Source: Novosphingobium guangzhouense
Lineage (GTDB): Bacteria > Pseudomonadota > Alphaproteobacteria > Sphingomonadales > Sphingomonadaceae
Direction of reading: 5' to 3'
NCBI RefSeq assembly: GCF_002896965.1
Contig: NZ_LYMM01000031.1
Span: 19,513 to 83,512 of the forward strand
Length of the DNA stretch: 64,000 nt
Shown here: positions 26,533 to 34,722 of the stretch, in pieces
How positions within the stretch are numbered: the first letter of the stretch is position 1
How the letters are laid out: each line of letters begins with the position of its first letter
Translations under genes and position numbers: made by a program
Notes under the pieces: generated by a model
Databases searched by the model: none
Told to the model about the DNA's origin: nothing
What the model saw: only the letters and a program-made list of their open reading frames with translations

Positions 26533-27597
26533 TCACCTCCCGATCTGCAGGACGTTGGATGGCTCGGCCATGATGGCCGGGGGATGTTCCGGCGGGTGTT
26601 CCGCCGAGTGCGGCGCAGGCCCTGCGCCAGTCGCGACGGTCAGCCTGCTGCGCAGGTCGTCGGACAGGAATTCGATGCCGGTCTGGTCGAAGCTTCTGGA
26701 AAAGCGCGCTTCGTCCGGTCGGAAGAAGAAGCCTGCCACGATGCCCCGGCACAGGATCGTCGCCTTGCCCACTTTCCCGCGCGCCGTCAGTCGCAGCGCA
26801 TGATACAGCCGCCCCCGCGCATGGCGCATCGCGGCGCGCCGGGACTGGTGGGTCAGCATCCAGTAGATCGTGTTGCGTTCGAGAAAGCGGAACCAGGCAA
26901 GCCGGGGTCCGGGCGGTTCGCGCCGGATATCCAGCATGCCGGGCTGGGCACGCACATGCGTCACTTCGCTGCGCGCGACGAGATATCCGGGCTGCTCGCG
27001 CGTGACGCGCAGGGTGAATTCGGAATCCTCTCCCCAGATGAACATCGAACCGAGCGGATATCCGTGATCGTCGAAGACCCGCTTCGGGATAAGGATCGAC
27101 ACGAAAGTGGCCCGCCGTACCGGCGCAAGACCGCGGCCAAGCTGCAGCGGCCAGTTGGCATAGTCGAGCGCGTTGCGGGTCCGGTCGATGTCCGGCACGT
27201 TGGTCAGCATGCCGTTCGGCGCGCGCGCCAGCGACAGTACGAACGGCGGTGCGAAGCCCTGTTCGTGCAGCTCGTCTCGGGCCGCCAGCAACTGCTCCAG
27301 TGCCTGCGGTTCGGGGATCACGTCATCGTCCATCAGCCAGATGTGATCGGCACCCGATGCCACCGCGAGCCGGGTGGCCAGGTTGAACCCTCCGGCAGCG
27401 CCCGTATTCTCCGCAAGCCGGCAGACGTCGACGTCCGGATAATCGGATTGCAGCATGGACGTGGAATTGTCCGAACCGCCATTGTCGATAACTAGAATAT
27501 GAGAAACGGCAACGGTCTGAATTCTTATTGCATCCAGACAACTTTTAAGAAGATCGCGTCGGTTGAACGTGAGGACGACTGCGAAAATGCCTGCCAT
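26533..27597 (-). CDS. Family 2 glycosyltransferase (GlfT2/rhamnosyltransferase-like)
   Basis: A 354-residue GT-A enzyme. It starts with the GT2 fold (FAVVLTFNRRDLLKSCLDAI), has the metal-binding DXD region WLMDDDVIPEP near residue 93, and a catalytic-region motif FIWGEDSEFTLR. The WGED pattern is typical of galactofuranosyl- and rhamnosyltransferases. It has no membrane helix and should work on the cytoplasmic face on a lipid-linked oligosaccharide. It is the first gene of the leftward operon to rfbC. The promoter lies in 27598-27723. Confidence 0.85.
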   Translation of the reverse strand: MAGIFAVVLTFNRRDLLKSCLDAIRIQTVAVSHILVIDNGGSDNSTSMLQSDYPDVDVCRLAENTGAAGGFNLATRLAVASGADHIWLMDDDVIPEPQALEQLLAARDELHEQGFAPPFVLSLARAPNGMLTNVPDIDRTRNALDYANWPLQLGRGLAPVRRATFVSILIPKRVFDDHGYPLGSMFIWGEDSEFTLRVTREQPGYLVARSEVTHVRAQPGMLDIRREPPGPRLAWFRFLERNTIYWMLTHQSRRAAMRHARGRLYHALRLTARGKVGKATILCRGIVAGFFFRPDEARFSRSFDQTGIEFLSDDLRSRLTVATGAGPAPHSAEHPPEHPPAIMAEPSNVLQIGR

Positions 27598-27723
27598 TTC
27601 ACATTTCCATCACCTGTTTTCACGATTTCGACTACAGCTTTGCGCATATGCAAAAACGGGTCAACGGACGAAAGGAGGTACTTCGTTAGTGTAATGGCCC
27701 CCCACCGGAATTGAGGATACCCC
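27598..27723. promoter_or_regulatory. Divergent promoter region inside the polysaccharide locus
   Basis: This region separates the leftward sugar-nucleotide block from the rightward block. It has relatively low GC and contains an imperfect palindrome TTTGCGCATATGCAAA (about 27637-27652). For the rightward gene, TTGAGGA lies about seven bases before ATG 27724. An AAAGGAGG-like sequence at about 27670 precedes no ATG and is probably fortuitous. Confidence 0.4.
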
Positions 27724-28830
27724 ATGGGGATGATGCAATTCGACTGCGCCATCATCGGAGCCGGTATCGTGGGCCTTGCGATCGCGCGGGCGCTTGCGAA
27801 CACGGGAATGTCGGTCGTCCTGATCGAACAGGAGGGCCGCATTGCCGGGGGCATCAGTTCGCGCAACAGCGGGGTTATCCACGCCGGGATCTACTATCCG
27901 CCGGGATCGCTGAAGGCCCGGCTATGCGTGGAGGGGCGCGAGCGGCTTTACGACTTCTGCGCCCGCGCCGGTGTGCCGCACCGCAAGGTCGGCAAGCTGA
28001 TATTCGCTGCCGGTCCCGAACAGTCTGCCGAACTGGATCGGCTTTCAGCCAATGCGGCCGCGGGCGGGGTCGACGATCTGGTCCGGCTCGATGCAGCGCA
28101 GATCCGCCGGATGGAGCCCGCGCTCGACAGCCGGGACTGCCTGTTCTCTCCGTCCACAGGCATCGTCGATGTGGCAGCGCTTGCGCTTGCGTTGCTGGGC
28201 GAGGCAGAGGCATCCGGCGCGCTGCTGGCGCTGCGCACGCCGGTAGAGCGTATCGAGCAGGCCGCCGGCATCTGGCGCGTCCACCTTGCCGAAGAGGAAG
28301 AGCCGGTCGAGGCGGCATGGGTGGTCAATTGCGCGGGGCTGTCCGCCGTGGCGCTGGCCGGGACGATCGAGGCGCTCAGCCCCCCTGCCCTGCCCGTCAT
28401 GCGTTATGCCAAGGGGGTCTACTTCGCCTATTCGGGCCGTCATCCCTTCAACCATCTGGTCTACCCGCTGCCCGAGCCCGGAGGACTGGGGGTGCATCTT
28501 ACGCTGGACCTTGACGGAGCGATCCGCTTCGGCCCGGACGTAGAGTGGATCGATGCAGTCGATTATCAGGTGCCCGCCGACCGGCACGCCGCATTCGCCA
28601 CCGCCGCGCAGCGCATCTGGCCCGAACTCGATCCCGATCGGCTGCATCCAGACTTTGCAGGCGTGCGCCCCAAGATATCGGGCAAGGGCCAGCCCAACGC
28701 CGATTTCGTCATATCCGGGCCGGAGGATCACCGCCTGCCGGGCCTCGTCAACCTGTTCGGCATCGAATCGCCGGGCCTGACCTCCTCGCTGGCGATCGGT
28801 GAGCATGTACGCGGCATGATCGTGCACTAA
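27724..28830 (+). CDS. FAD-dependent oxidoreductase of the L-2-hydroxyglutarate oxidase (LhgO) type
   Basis: A 368-residue DAO-family flavoprotein. The FAD motif CAIIGAGIVGLAIARAL is at residues 8-24 and is followed by SRNSGVIHAGIYYPPGSLKA, the signature of L-2-hydroxyglutarate oxidases. The C-terminus has the FAD loop GIESPGLTSSLAIGEHV. Family members oxidise 2-hydroxy acids. In a polysaccharide locus it might regenerate 2-oxoglutarate, whose reduced form can be a by-product of nucleotide-sugar dehydrogenases, or might oxidise a sugar-linked hydroxy acid. Both are inference. A good ribosome-binding site precedes ATG 27724. Confidence 0.85.
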   Translation: MGMMQFDCAIIGAGIVGLAIARALANTGMSVVLIEQEGRIAGGISSRNSGVIHAGIYYPPGSLKARLCVEGRERLYDFCARAGVPHRKVGKLIFAAGPEQSAELDRLSANAAAGGVDDLVRLDAAQIRRMEPALDSRDCLFSPSTGIVDVAALALALLGEAEASGALLALRTPVERIEQAAGIWRVHLAEEEEPVEAAWVVNCAGLSAVALAGTIEALSPPALPVMRYAKGVYFAYSGRHPFNHLVYPLPEPGGLGVHLTLDLDGAIRFGPDVEWIDAVDYQVPADRHAAFATAAQRIWPELDPDRLHPDFAGVRPKISGKGQPNADFVISGPEDHRLPGLVNLFGIESPGLTSSLAIGEHVRGMIVH

Positions 28831-28964
28831 GGCCCTAATGAAATGAAATGCGGTCCTGAAAAACGGAAGAAAACGCAAAGTATGGACCTGGAATATAAAG
28901 CGCGAACATAATCAACAACGTCACCTACCGGCGGGTGAAGTGACATCAGTACGTGAGGGTGCTC

Positions 28965-29990
28965 ATGCCTTTGTTGTCTATATGCATCCCCACCTACAAC
29001 CGGTCGGCCTGTCTTGCCGAACTTCTCGACAGTATCGCGGCGCAGGATACGCCGGATCTGGAGGTGGTGGTGGCCGACGATGCCTCTCCCGACGATACCG
29101 TAGAGGTGATGGGCCGCTATGCAGGCAGGTTCGCGCACTTCGTCCCCATGCTGCAGGCGCGCAATGTCGGCGTGGACCGCAACATCGCCGCTGTGACCGC
29201 GCGCGCGACGGGGGACTATATCTGGCTGTTCGGCGACGACGACAGGCTTGAACCGGGCGGTATCGGGCGCGTGCTGGCGGCGCTTTCGCGCTGGCCGGAC
29301 ATGATCGCGCTGACCGTCGGGGTCGTGGACTATGATCCGACGCTGCGGAATATCACCGGCATCCGCCGCATGCCGCCCACGCAGCACCTTGTCGGTGCCG
29401 GGGCGGCGTTCAGTCGGTTCGCGGAGCTGCTGGGCTATATCTCGGCCACGCTGGTGCGCCGGGCGGAGTGGAACATCGCGGCGGCCGATCCACGCGCGGT
29501 GGCGATGACCAATCTCTATTCGCAGGTCTACATCGCCGGACTTGCGGTGGGCGCGACCGGCGGGTGGGGCGTGCTTGCGGAGCCTTGCGTGAACTTCCGG
29601 TCCGGCAATGACCAGCTCAAGCGCCGGGTCGGTTGGCTGGAGCGCCTGCGCATCGACGTGCGCGGTTACGACGAGATCGCCCGCCTGCTGTTCCCCGATC
29701 GCCCGGCGGTGCAAAGGGCGGCGGCGCGGCGCGTGTTCGACACGCATGTGATCGCCCGCATCGTCAACGCCAAGACCGAAGGCGCAAGCGGGCAGGAGAT
29801 CGTACAGGCGGCGCGCTACTTATGCGGGCGCTACGCATCGTATCCGTCTTACTGGATCAAGGGCCTGCCGCTGCTGCTGGCCCCGCGAAGCCCGGTCCGC
29901 GCGTGCCGCAGGGCCTATCAGCGCCTGTCCCGCAGGTCGGGCGTTCACCGGGCCCGGCAATTCTGTGCGGACGCCGCGAAAGCCTTGTAA
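28965..29990 (+). CDS. Family 2 glycosyltransferase
   Basis: A 341-residue GT-A glycosyltransferase. It begins LLSICIPTYNRSACLAELL, then has VVVADDASPDDT (nucleotide binding) and the DXD region WLFGDDDRLEPGG near residue 95. Residues after about 230 form a helical C-terminal part without clear membrane spans. ATG 28965 is chosen with GAGGG six to eight bases upstream. A GTG at 28953 is in frame but lacks a site. The 134-base gap before it (TATAAAG near 28895) may hold a promoter. Confidence 0.85.
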   Translation: MPLLSICIPTYNRSACLAELLDSIAAQDTPDLEVVVADDASPDDTVEVMGRYAGRFAHFVPMLQARNVGVDRNIAAVTARATGDYIWLFGDDDRLEPGGIGRVLAALSRWPDMIALTVGVVDYDPTLRNITGIRRMPPTQHLVGAGAAFSRFAELLGYISATLVRRAEWNIAAADPRAVAMTNLYSQVYIAGLAVGATGGWGVLAEPCVNFRSGNDQLKRRVGWLERLRIDVRGYDEIARLLFPDRPAVQRAAARRVFDTHVIARIVNAKTEGASGQEIVQAARYLCGRYASYPSYWIKGLPLLLAPRSPVRACRRAYQRLSRRSGVHRARQFCADAAKAL

Positions 29991-30034
29991 ACTTCACGCA
30001 GGGAGTATGTGTCATCGGCCTGTTCACCTCCATC

Positions 30035-31360
30035 GTGCGCCATACCGCCCCGGCTGACGAGGGCGAGGCTTTCAGCGATTTCGGGCAGCTGCGATCCTTT
30101 GAGGGGGCCAGGACGGCGGCATCGGCAAACTTGATCCCCGGCCTGAACCGCGGCCTTATCCCCGGCGCCCTGCGGCACTTGCTGGCCTACGAACCCGTGC
30201 TGCCGACAACGGACGCGCTTGCGCCCTATCTTCGCCAGATCGACCGGTCGCGGATGTATTCGAACCAGGGGCCGCTGGTGAAGGGGCTGCAGCACCGGCT
30301 TCAGACGCTGCTGGGCATCGGCGAGGGCACGACGGTCGCCACGAATTCGGGGACCGGCGCACTTGTGGCCGCGATCCTTGCCCATGCGGGAAGCGCAGAT
30401 CCGGCGCGGCCTTATGCCATCTGCCCTGCCCATACCTTCGTGGCGACGGCGCTGGCGGCGGCGCAATGCGGCTATCGGCCATGGCTGGCAGACGTCTGCG
30501 AGGATAGCTGGACGCTCGACCCGGATCGTCTGGCCGACCATCCGATGCTGCATCAGGTGGGCCTTGTGGTGCCGGTCTGCGCTTATGGCCGCCCGCTGGA
30601 TGTGGCGCGCTGGGCGCGGTTTCAGGCGGCCACCGGCATCCCGGTCGTCATCGATGCCGCCTCTGCGGTAGAGGCGCTGGTCGACGGCACGATGACGTGC
30701 CACCCGCAGATCCCGATCGCGCTCAGCTTTCATGCCACCAAGGTGCTGGGCTGCGGCGAAGGCGGCTGTGTGGTCTTGCCCGACCCCGCCCTCCTTGCCC
30801 GCGTGACGCAGACGACGAATTTCGGCTTCATGGGATCGCGCGATTGCCAGTCCGTCAGCTTCAACGGCAAGATGAGCGAATACCACGCCGCCGTGGCGCT
30901 GGCCGAACTGGATGGCTGGGCCGCCAAGCGGGCCGATTTCGCCCGCATCGCCAGAACCTATCACAGTGCCTTGCAACAGGCGGGGGTGGCGATGGATGCG
31001 CTTGTTCTGCACCCGCAGATCGCGTCGAATTATGTGCTCTATCGCTGCGCCGGGGGGGCGATGGCGGAGCATCTGCGTCTGGCGCTGGCCGATGCCGCCG
31101 TCGAGGCGCGGTTCTGGTATGGCGGCGGCCTGCATCGGCACAGCTACCTGATCGACGCCCCGTGCGACGATCTGCCGGTGAGCGAGCGTCTGTCGGCAAC
31201 GCTGCTCGGCCTGCCGATGGGGGCGGCCATGACGGCAGGCGATGTGGCCCGCGTGGTCGCGGTGCTGGTTGCGGTGCTGGTCGGTGCGCCTGCGTCGGAC
31301 CATCTGGCGCAGCCGGTATGGGACAGGGCCGCCCCCATCCCCGCGTCCGTCCCCGCCTGA
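30035..31360 (+). CDS. DegT/DnrJ/EryC1-family aminotransferase (PLP-dependent)
   Basis: About 441 residues, an aspartate-aminotransferase-fold enzyme of the sugar aminotransferase group. The family start region PYLRQIDRSRMYSNQGPL, the PLP-phosphate loop TNSGTGAL, the ICPAHTFVATALAA segment and the PLP lysine Lys236 in SFHATKVLG are all present. It probably transaminates a keto-sugar nucleotide or a related intermediate for the polysaccharide. The start is uncertain. A good AGGGAG site (30000-30005) is followed by ATG 30007 in another frame, which stops after 16 codons. In frame, GTG 30035 and TTG 30131 are the candidates. Confidence 0.8.
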   Translation: MRHTAPADEGEAFSDFGQLRSFEGARTAASANLIPGLNRGLIPGALRHLLAYEPVLPTTDALAPYLRQIDRSRMYSNQGPLVKGLQHRLQTLLGIGEGTTVATNSGTGALVAAILAHAGSADPARPYAICPAHTFVATALAAAQCGYRPWLADVCEDSWTLDPDRLADHPMLHQVGLVVPVCAYGRPLDVARWARFQAATGIPVVIDAASAVEALVDGTMTCHPQIPIALSFHATKVLGCGEGGCVVLPDPALLARVTQTTNFGFMGSRDCQSVSFNGKMSEYHAAVALAELDGWAAKRADFARIARTYHSALQQAGVAMDALVLHPQIASNYVLYRCAGGAMAEHLRLALADAAVEARFWYGGGLHRHSYLIDAPCDDLPVSERLSATLLGLPMGAAMTAGDVARVVAVLVAVLVGAPASDHLAQPVWDRAAPIPASVPA

Positions 31361-31377
31361 CGGCGCCGGGACTTCCA

Positions 31378-32616
31378 TTACGCGGAAGCGGCGTAGCCCT
31401 CGAAGTCCACGTCGTCTAGCGTGGCGGGCTCGTCCAGCAGGCATGCGCTGCCCAGCGCCGAGGCGCAGACAAGGGCGGCCTGATCGCTCCAGCTCCAGTT
31501 GTCCGAATGAGCCCAACCCGCAGCGATCGCGCGCGCCCTCGCAGGCGTTTCGTCGATCACCGAGCGGACGGCATCAAGGATCGAATCGACCGAGGCCGGA
31601 TCGCAGTACGCCGCCCCGCGCCCGCAGCGTTCCCAGATGGCGGGAATGTTGGACACCACTGCCGGGCAGCCGAAATGGGCCGCTTCCGCGGGCGGCAGCG
31701 GGCAGGCTTCGTAAAGCGAGGGGAACAGCAGAACCCGCGCGCCGCGATAGATCTGCGCCAGCTGGCCGGGGTCGTTGATCTGGCCGATCAGGTGGATCCG
31801 GTCTGCAACGTCGGCGGGAATCTCGAAACGGGGCTTGCGCATGATCCGGCCCGCCGTTCCGACGAAGACGGAATGCAGCCCGTCCTCCCGCGCCAGCCGG
31901 ATCGCGGCTTCAAGGGTGCGCGGGAAGTTCTTGCGAAGCGAAAATGAGCCCACGTAAAGCCCGTAAGTATCGGGCAGCGAAGGCACTTCACCGAACCGGG
32001 TCGGCTCTCCGCGCCACCCTCCGTTCGGCGCGACGACGATCGGCGTGGCAGGCCCCATCCGGACGAGCCGTTCGCGCTCGGTCTGCGATACCGTCAGGAT
32101 CGTGTCGGCGCGCCGCATCATCACCGGCAACATCAGGCTGTGGCCCATCCGGTAGGCGCGCTTGTAGGCGCCGGGAAAGTCGAGGAACGAGACGTCGTGG
32201 ATCATCACCGCCACGCGCGTGTCGCGGTCCAGCAAGGCGCGGATCGGCGCGCTGTTGCCCAGGGACAGCAGGGTGCCCCCCGATGCCCGCTTTGGAAGCG
32301 ACAGCTGTTCCCACAGCACCCCGCGCATCGTGCCGATCGTCTCTACGGTGATGCGTTTCGTCGAAAGTCGCTGGACCCAGGGCCCCGGCGGCACCAGCAA
32401 AGTGACATCGGCCGCAAGCCTCCCCCTTTGCAGCAGCCGGTCGATTTCGAAGACGATTTCCCGCGCGGCGCGCTGCACCCCCGTAGTCTGCTGCGTCAGG
32501 AAGCGTCCGTTGATGTAGAGCCGGGGCAAATCCCGCGCAGGTGCTCTTGTGGCAACCCCTGCGCCGATGTTTGCTGGCGTGAACGTGGCAAGCGGCCTGG
32601 AAGCCATGGTCATCAT
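31378..32616 (-). CDS. Family 4 glycosyltransferase
   Basis: A 412-residue GT-B enzyme. The C-terminal half has the nucleotide-sugar site and retaining GT4 motif (YVGSFSLRKNFPRTLEAAI, then VLLFPSLYEACPLPPAEAA with the E-x7-E pair). The N-terminal half has MIHDVSFLDFPGAY and VSQTERERL, typical of mannosyltransferase-like members. ATG 32616 is selected because GGGGGG lies about 10 bases upstream. The frame is open 19 codons further. It is convergent with the aminotransferase (17-base gap) and divergent from the gene at 32960. Confidence 0.87.
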   Translation of the reverse strand: MMTMASRPLATFTPANIGAGVATRAPARDLPRLYINGRFLTQQTTGVQRAAREIVFEIDRLLQRGRLAADVTLLVPPGPWVQRLSTKRITVETIGTMRGVLWEQLSLPKRASGGTLLSLGNSAPIRALLDRDTRVAVMIHDVSFLDFPGAYKRAYRMGHSLMLPVMMRRADTILTVSQTERERLVRMGPATPIVVAPNGGWRGEPTRFGEVPSLPDTYGLYVGSFSLRKNFPRTLEAAIRLAREDGLHSVFVGTAGRIMRKPRFEIPADVADRIHLIGQINDPGQLAQIYRGARVLLFPSLYEACPLPPAEAAHFGCPAVVSNIPAIWERCGRGAAYCDPASVDSILDAVRSVIDETPARARAIAAGWAHSDNWSWSDQAALVCASALGSACLLDEPATLDDVDFEGYAASA

Positions 32617-32959
32617 GGTTCCGTTTCCCCCCTTTGTAGCGCGCCGGATATATTGCCCGACTGTAACAGGCATTATCCTTCACCTATTGCGACCGCAGGT
32701 CCAAGGGCTCCAAAGGCGTACCCCGAATTCGCCTTGCGACATGCAAGGCGGACCCGCGCATTTCTGCGGAAATCTGCGGTCTGACGGGGACTGCATGCAG
32801 TCAGGCTCGCCCCTTGTGAACCCCGCTGGCCAGGGCATCCGCCAGAGGGGCTAGAATGGTCGCCGCCCGGCTCTCCAAAGGGATCAATCCATCATAGACA
32901 TGGCGGCGCGCCCGCGGTGCGCTGAATTTGTGTGGGTACTTGTGATCTCAAGGTGGACC
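32617..32959. promoter_or_regulatory. Divergent intergenic region with a perfect hairpin
   Basis: This 343-base gap has no credible gene. It contains CGCCTTGC (32730-32737) and GCAAGGCG (32743-32750), a perfect 8-pair inverted repeat with a 5-base loop, and shortly after it a TCTGCGG direct repeat (about 32763-32780). It should drive the leftward GT4 and the rightward gene at 32960. The hairpin has no T-tract, so an operator or leader structure is likelier than a terminator. Confidence 0.45.
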
Positions 32960-33250
32960 ATGCACGACCCCTCTTTTCTGACGCGCACGCTGACATGCAT
33001 CGGTGGCGCGACCCGCAGCGACGGGATCGGCCCAGGCGAAATCGACTATCGCGACCTGTCGTCGATCACGCATGATCTGACCGCGATCTATGCGCGGATG
33101 ATCGGTCTGGGGCTTCCGGCCAGCGCGCTTGCCTCTGCCATGCTGGGGGCAAGCGTGAACTTCTACGACTGCTTCGGCATGATCGAGCAATTGCCCGAAC
33201 TGCTGCGCCTGCTGGCCGACCGGATCGAATTCGATGGTCATCTGTGTTGA
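32960..33250 (+). CDS. Small protein of unknown function in the polysaccharide locus
   Basis: A 96-residue soluble, mostly helical protein beginning MHDPSFLTRT and ending DRIEFDGHLC. It has no signal peptide or membrane segment. ATG 32960 is chosen because AAGGTGG lies about five bases upstream. The frame is open 20 codons more but without a site. The C-terminal cysteine and the amphipathic helix around LPELLRLLADRI are the only notable features. It precedes a seven-gene run of assembly genes. It may be a small regulatory or adaptor protein, but no family was recognised. Confidence 0.65.
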   Translation: MHDPSFLTRTLTCIGGATRSDGIGPGEIDYRDLSSITHDLTAIYARMIGLGLPASALASAMLGASVNFYDCFGMIEQLPELLRLLADRIEFDGHLC

Positions 33251-33369
33251 GAGGGGGAAACGTCCTACCCCCAAGGGAGCCCCCCCCTTTTGCGCCCTTC
33301 GTGAGCCCGGCGTCGTCCCATAGGCTGTCGGTCGGCACGTAGCCGGTTCGCGCAAGGCAGGGACACTCC

Positions 33370-34722
33370 ATGCAGGCCATTGACCCGACGTTGTTCCAGA
33401 GATCTGCGCAGGAGCCGGCAAGACACCGTGTCGCCATCTTCAACGTCAAGTTCAGTCCCAATCTGGGCGATGGCATAATCGCCGAATGCCTCGAAGGGGC
33501 ACTGCGCCGCGCCGATCCGCGTCTGGACCCGGTCTCGATCGATCTGGCAGGCCGCACGGAATACAGCCCCCTCCACGGTCGCCGCCGCGCACGCGTGCTT
33601 TCGATCATGGAGCGGATGCCTGCGCCGCTGCGCGCGCTGCTGGTTCCCGCCGTGCTGATGCTGCTGGTGAAGCTGCGCTTCGCCCCACGCTGGCGGCACG
33701 AGCTGGCCGGGTGCGACAGTGTCGTGGTGGGCGGGGGCAATCTGTTTCAGGATGTGGACCAGAACTTCCCGATCAAGATCGCGGCAGCGCTGAAGCTTGC
33801 CGCCGCGCAGTCGCTGCCGGTTGCGGTCGCCAGCGTGGGCGTATCGGGCCGGTGGTCGGCGGCGGGCGCACGCCGGATCGTGACGCAGTTGCTGCGCACG
33901 CGCCTTGTCAGCGTTTCGGCCCGCGATCTCGGCTCGGTCGCCACCTGGGGGCTGGTCATGAGCCCGTGCGGCGTCACCCCTGCCGGCTATGCGCCGGACC
34001 CTGCCCTGCTGAGCGCGCGGCAATATGGCCCGAGGCCGCAGGCCGCTTGCGGCGGTACCGGCGCGGTAGGACTGTGCATCACGGCGCCGATGGCCCTGCG
34101 GCTGCACCACGAAGGCACCCATAACGACGACGTCATGGAAGCGTGGTATTACACGGCCGCACGCGAACTTGTGCAGGCGGGCAGGCGCCTTGTCCTGTTC
34201 ACCAACGGCAGCCCGGAAGACCGGCTGTTCCGCGACCGGCTGCGGCTTCGCCTCGAAGGTCAGCCCGGCATCGGCTTTGCGCCGGACTTCGCCTGCCCGC
34301 GCGAACTGGCGCAATCTCTGGCCGGCTTTGAATGCGTGCTGGCGCATCGCCTGCACGCCTGCATCGTCGCCTATGCCTACAAGGTTCCCACGGTCGGCTT
34401 TGCCTGGGACGCCAAGCTGCGCAGCTTCTTCGAACAGACCGGGCGGGGCGAATTCGTGGTCGATCCGCGCAGCACATGCCCGATGGACCTGCCCGACATC
34501 GCCGCGCAGGCCATCGTCAGGGGCGTGGACGGCACCACCCATGCCGATCTTGTCGACCGCGCGGCGCGCGCCATCGATGGGCTGGCCGCCAGACTGGTCT
34601 CCAGCGCGTCGATGGCGCGGCCCGCGCATCCGCCCGCGCCCCCGCCCGCGCATTGGCCCGATGGCGTGCCGATGCCGGCAGCTTCCCCGATCGCTGGCCC
34701 TATCGCTGCGGCATCACGATGA
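33370..34722 (+). CDS. Polysaccharide pyruvyl transferase family protein
   Basis: A 450-residue protein of the PS_pyruv_trans family, which adds ketal-linked pyruvate from phosphoenolpyruvate to sugars of exopolysaccharides. Family features include FNVKFSPNLGDGIIAECL near the start, VVVGGGNLFQD near residue 118, and the C-terminal ECVLAHRLHACIVAYAYKVP followed by VGFAWDAKL. A hydrophobic helix near residues 85-105 could attach it to the membrane. The stop overlaps the next gene (ATGATG). The proline-rich tail is probably disordered. Confidence 0.85.
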   Translation: MQAIDPTLFQRSAQEPARHRVAIFNVKFSPNLGDGIIAECLEGALRRADPRLDPVSIDLAGRTEYSPLHGRRRARVLSIMERMPAPLRALLVPAVLMLLVKLRFAPRWRHELAGCDSVVVGGGNLFQDVDQNFPIKIAAALKLAAAQSLPVAVASVGVSGRWSAAGARRIVTQLLRTRLVSVSARDLGSVATWGLVMSPCGVTPAGYAPDPALLSARQYGPRPQAACGGTGAVGLCITAPMALRLHHEGTHNDDVMEAWYYTAARELVQAGRRLVLFTNGSPEDRLFRDRLRLRLEGQPGIGFAPDFACPRELAQSLAGFECVLAHRLHACIVAYAYKVPTVGFAWDAKLRSFFEQTGRGEFVVDPRSTCPMDLPDIAAQAIVRGVDGTTHADLVDRAARAIDGLAARLVSSASMARPAHPPAPPPAHWPDGVPMPAASPIAGPIAAASR

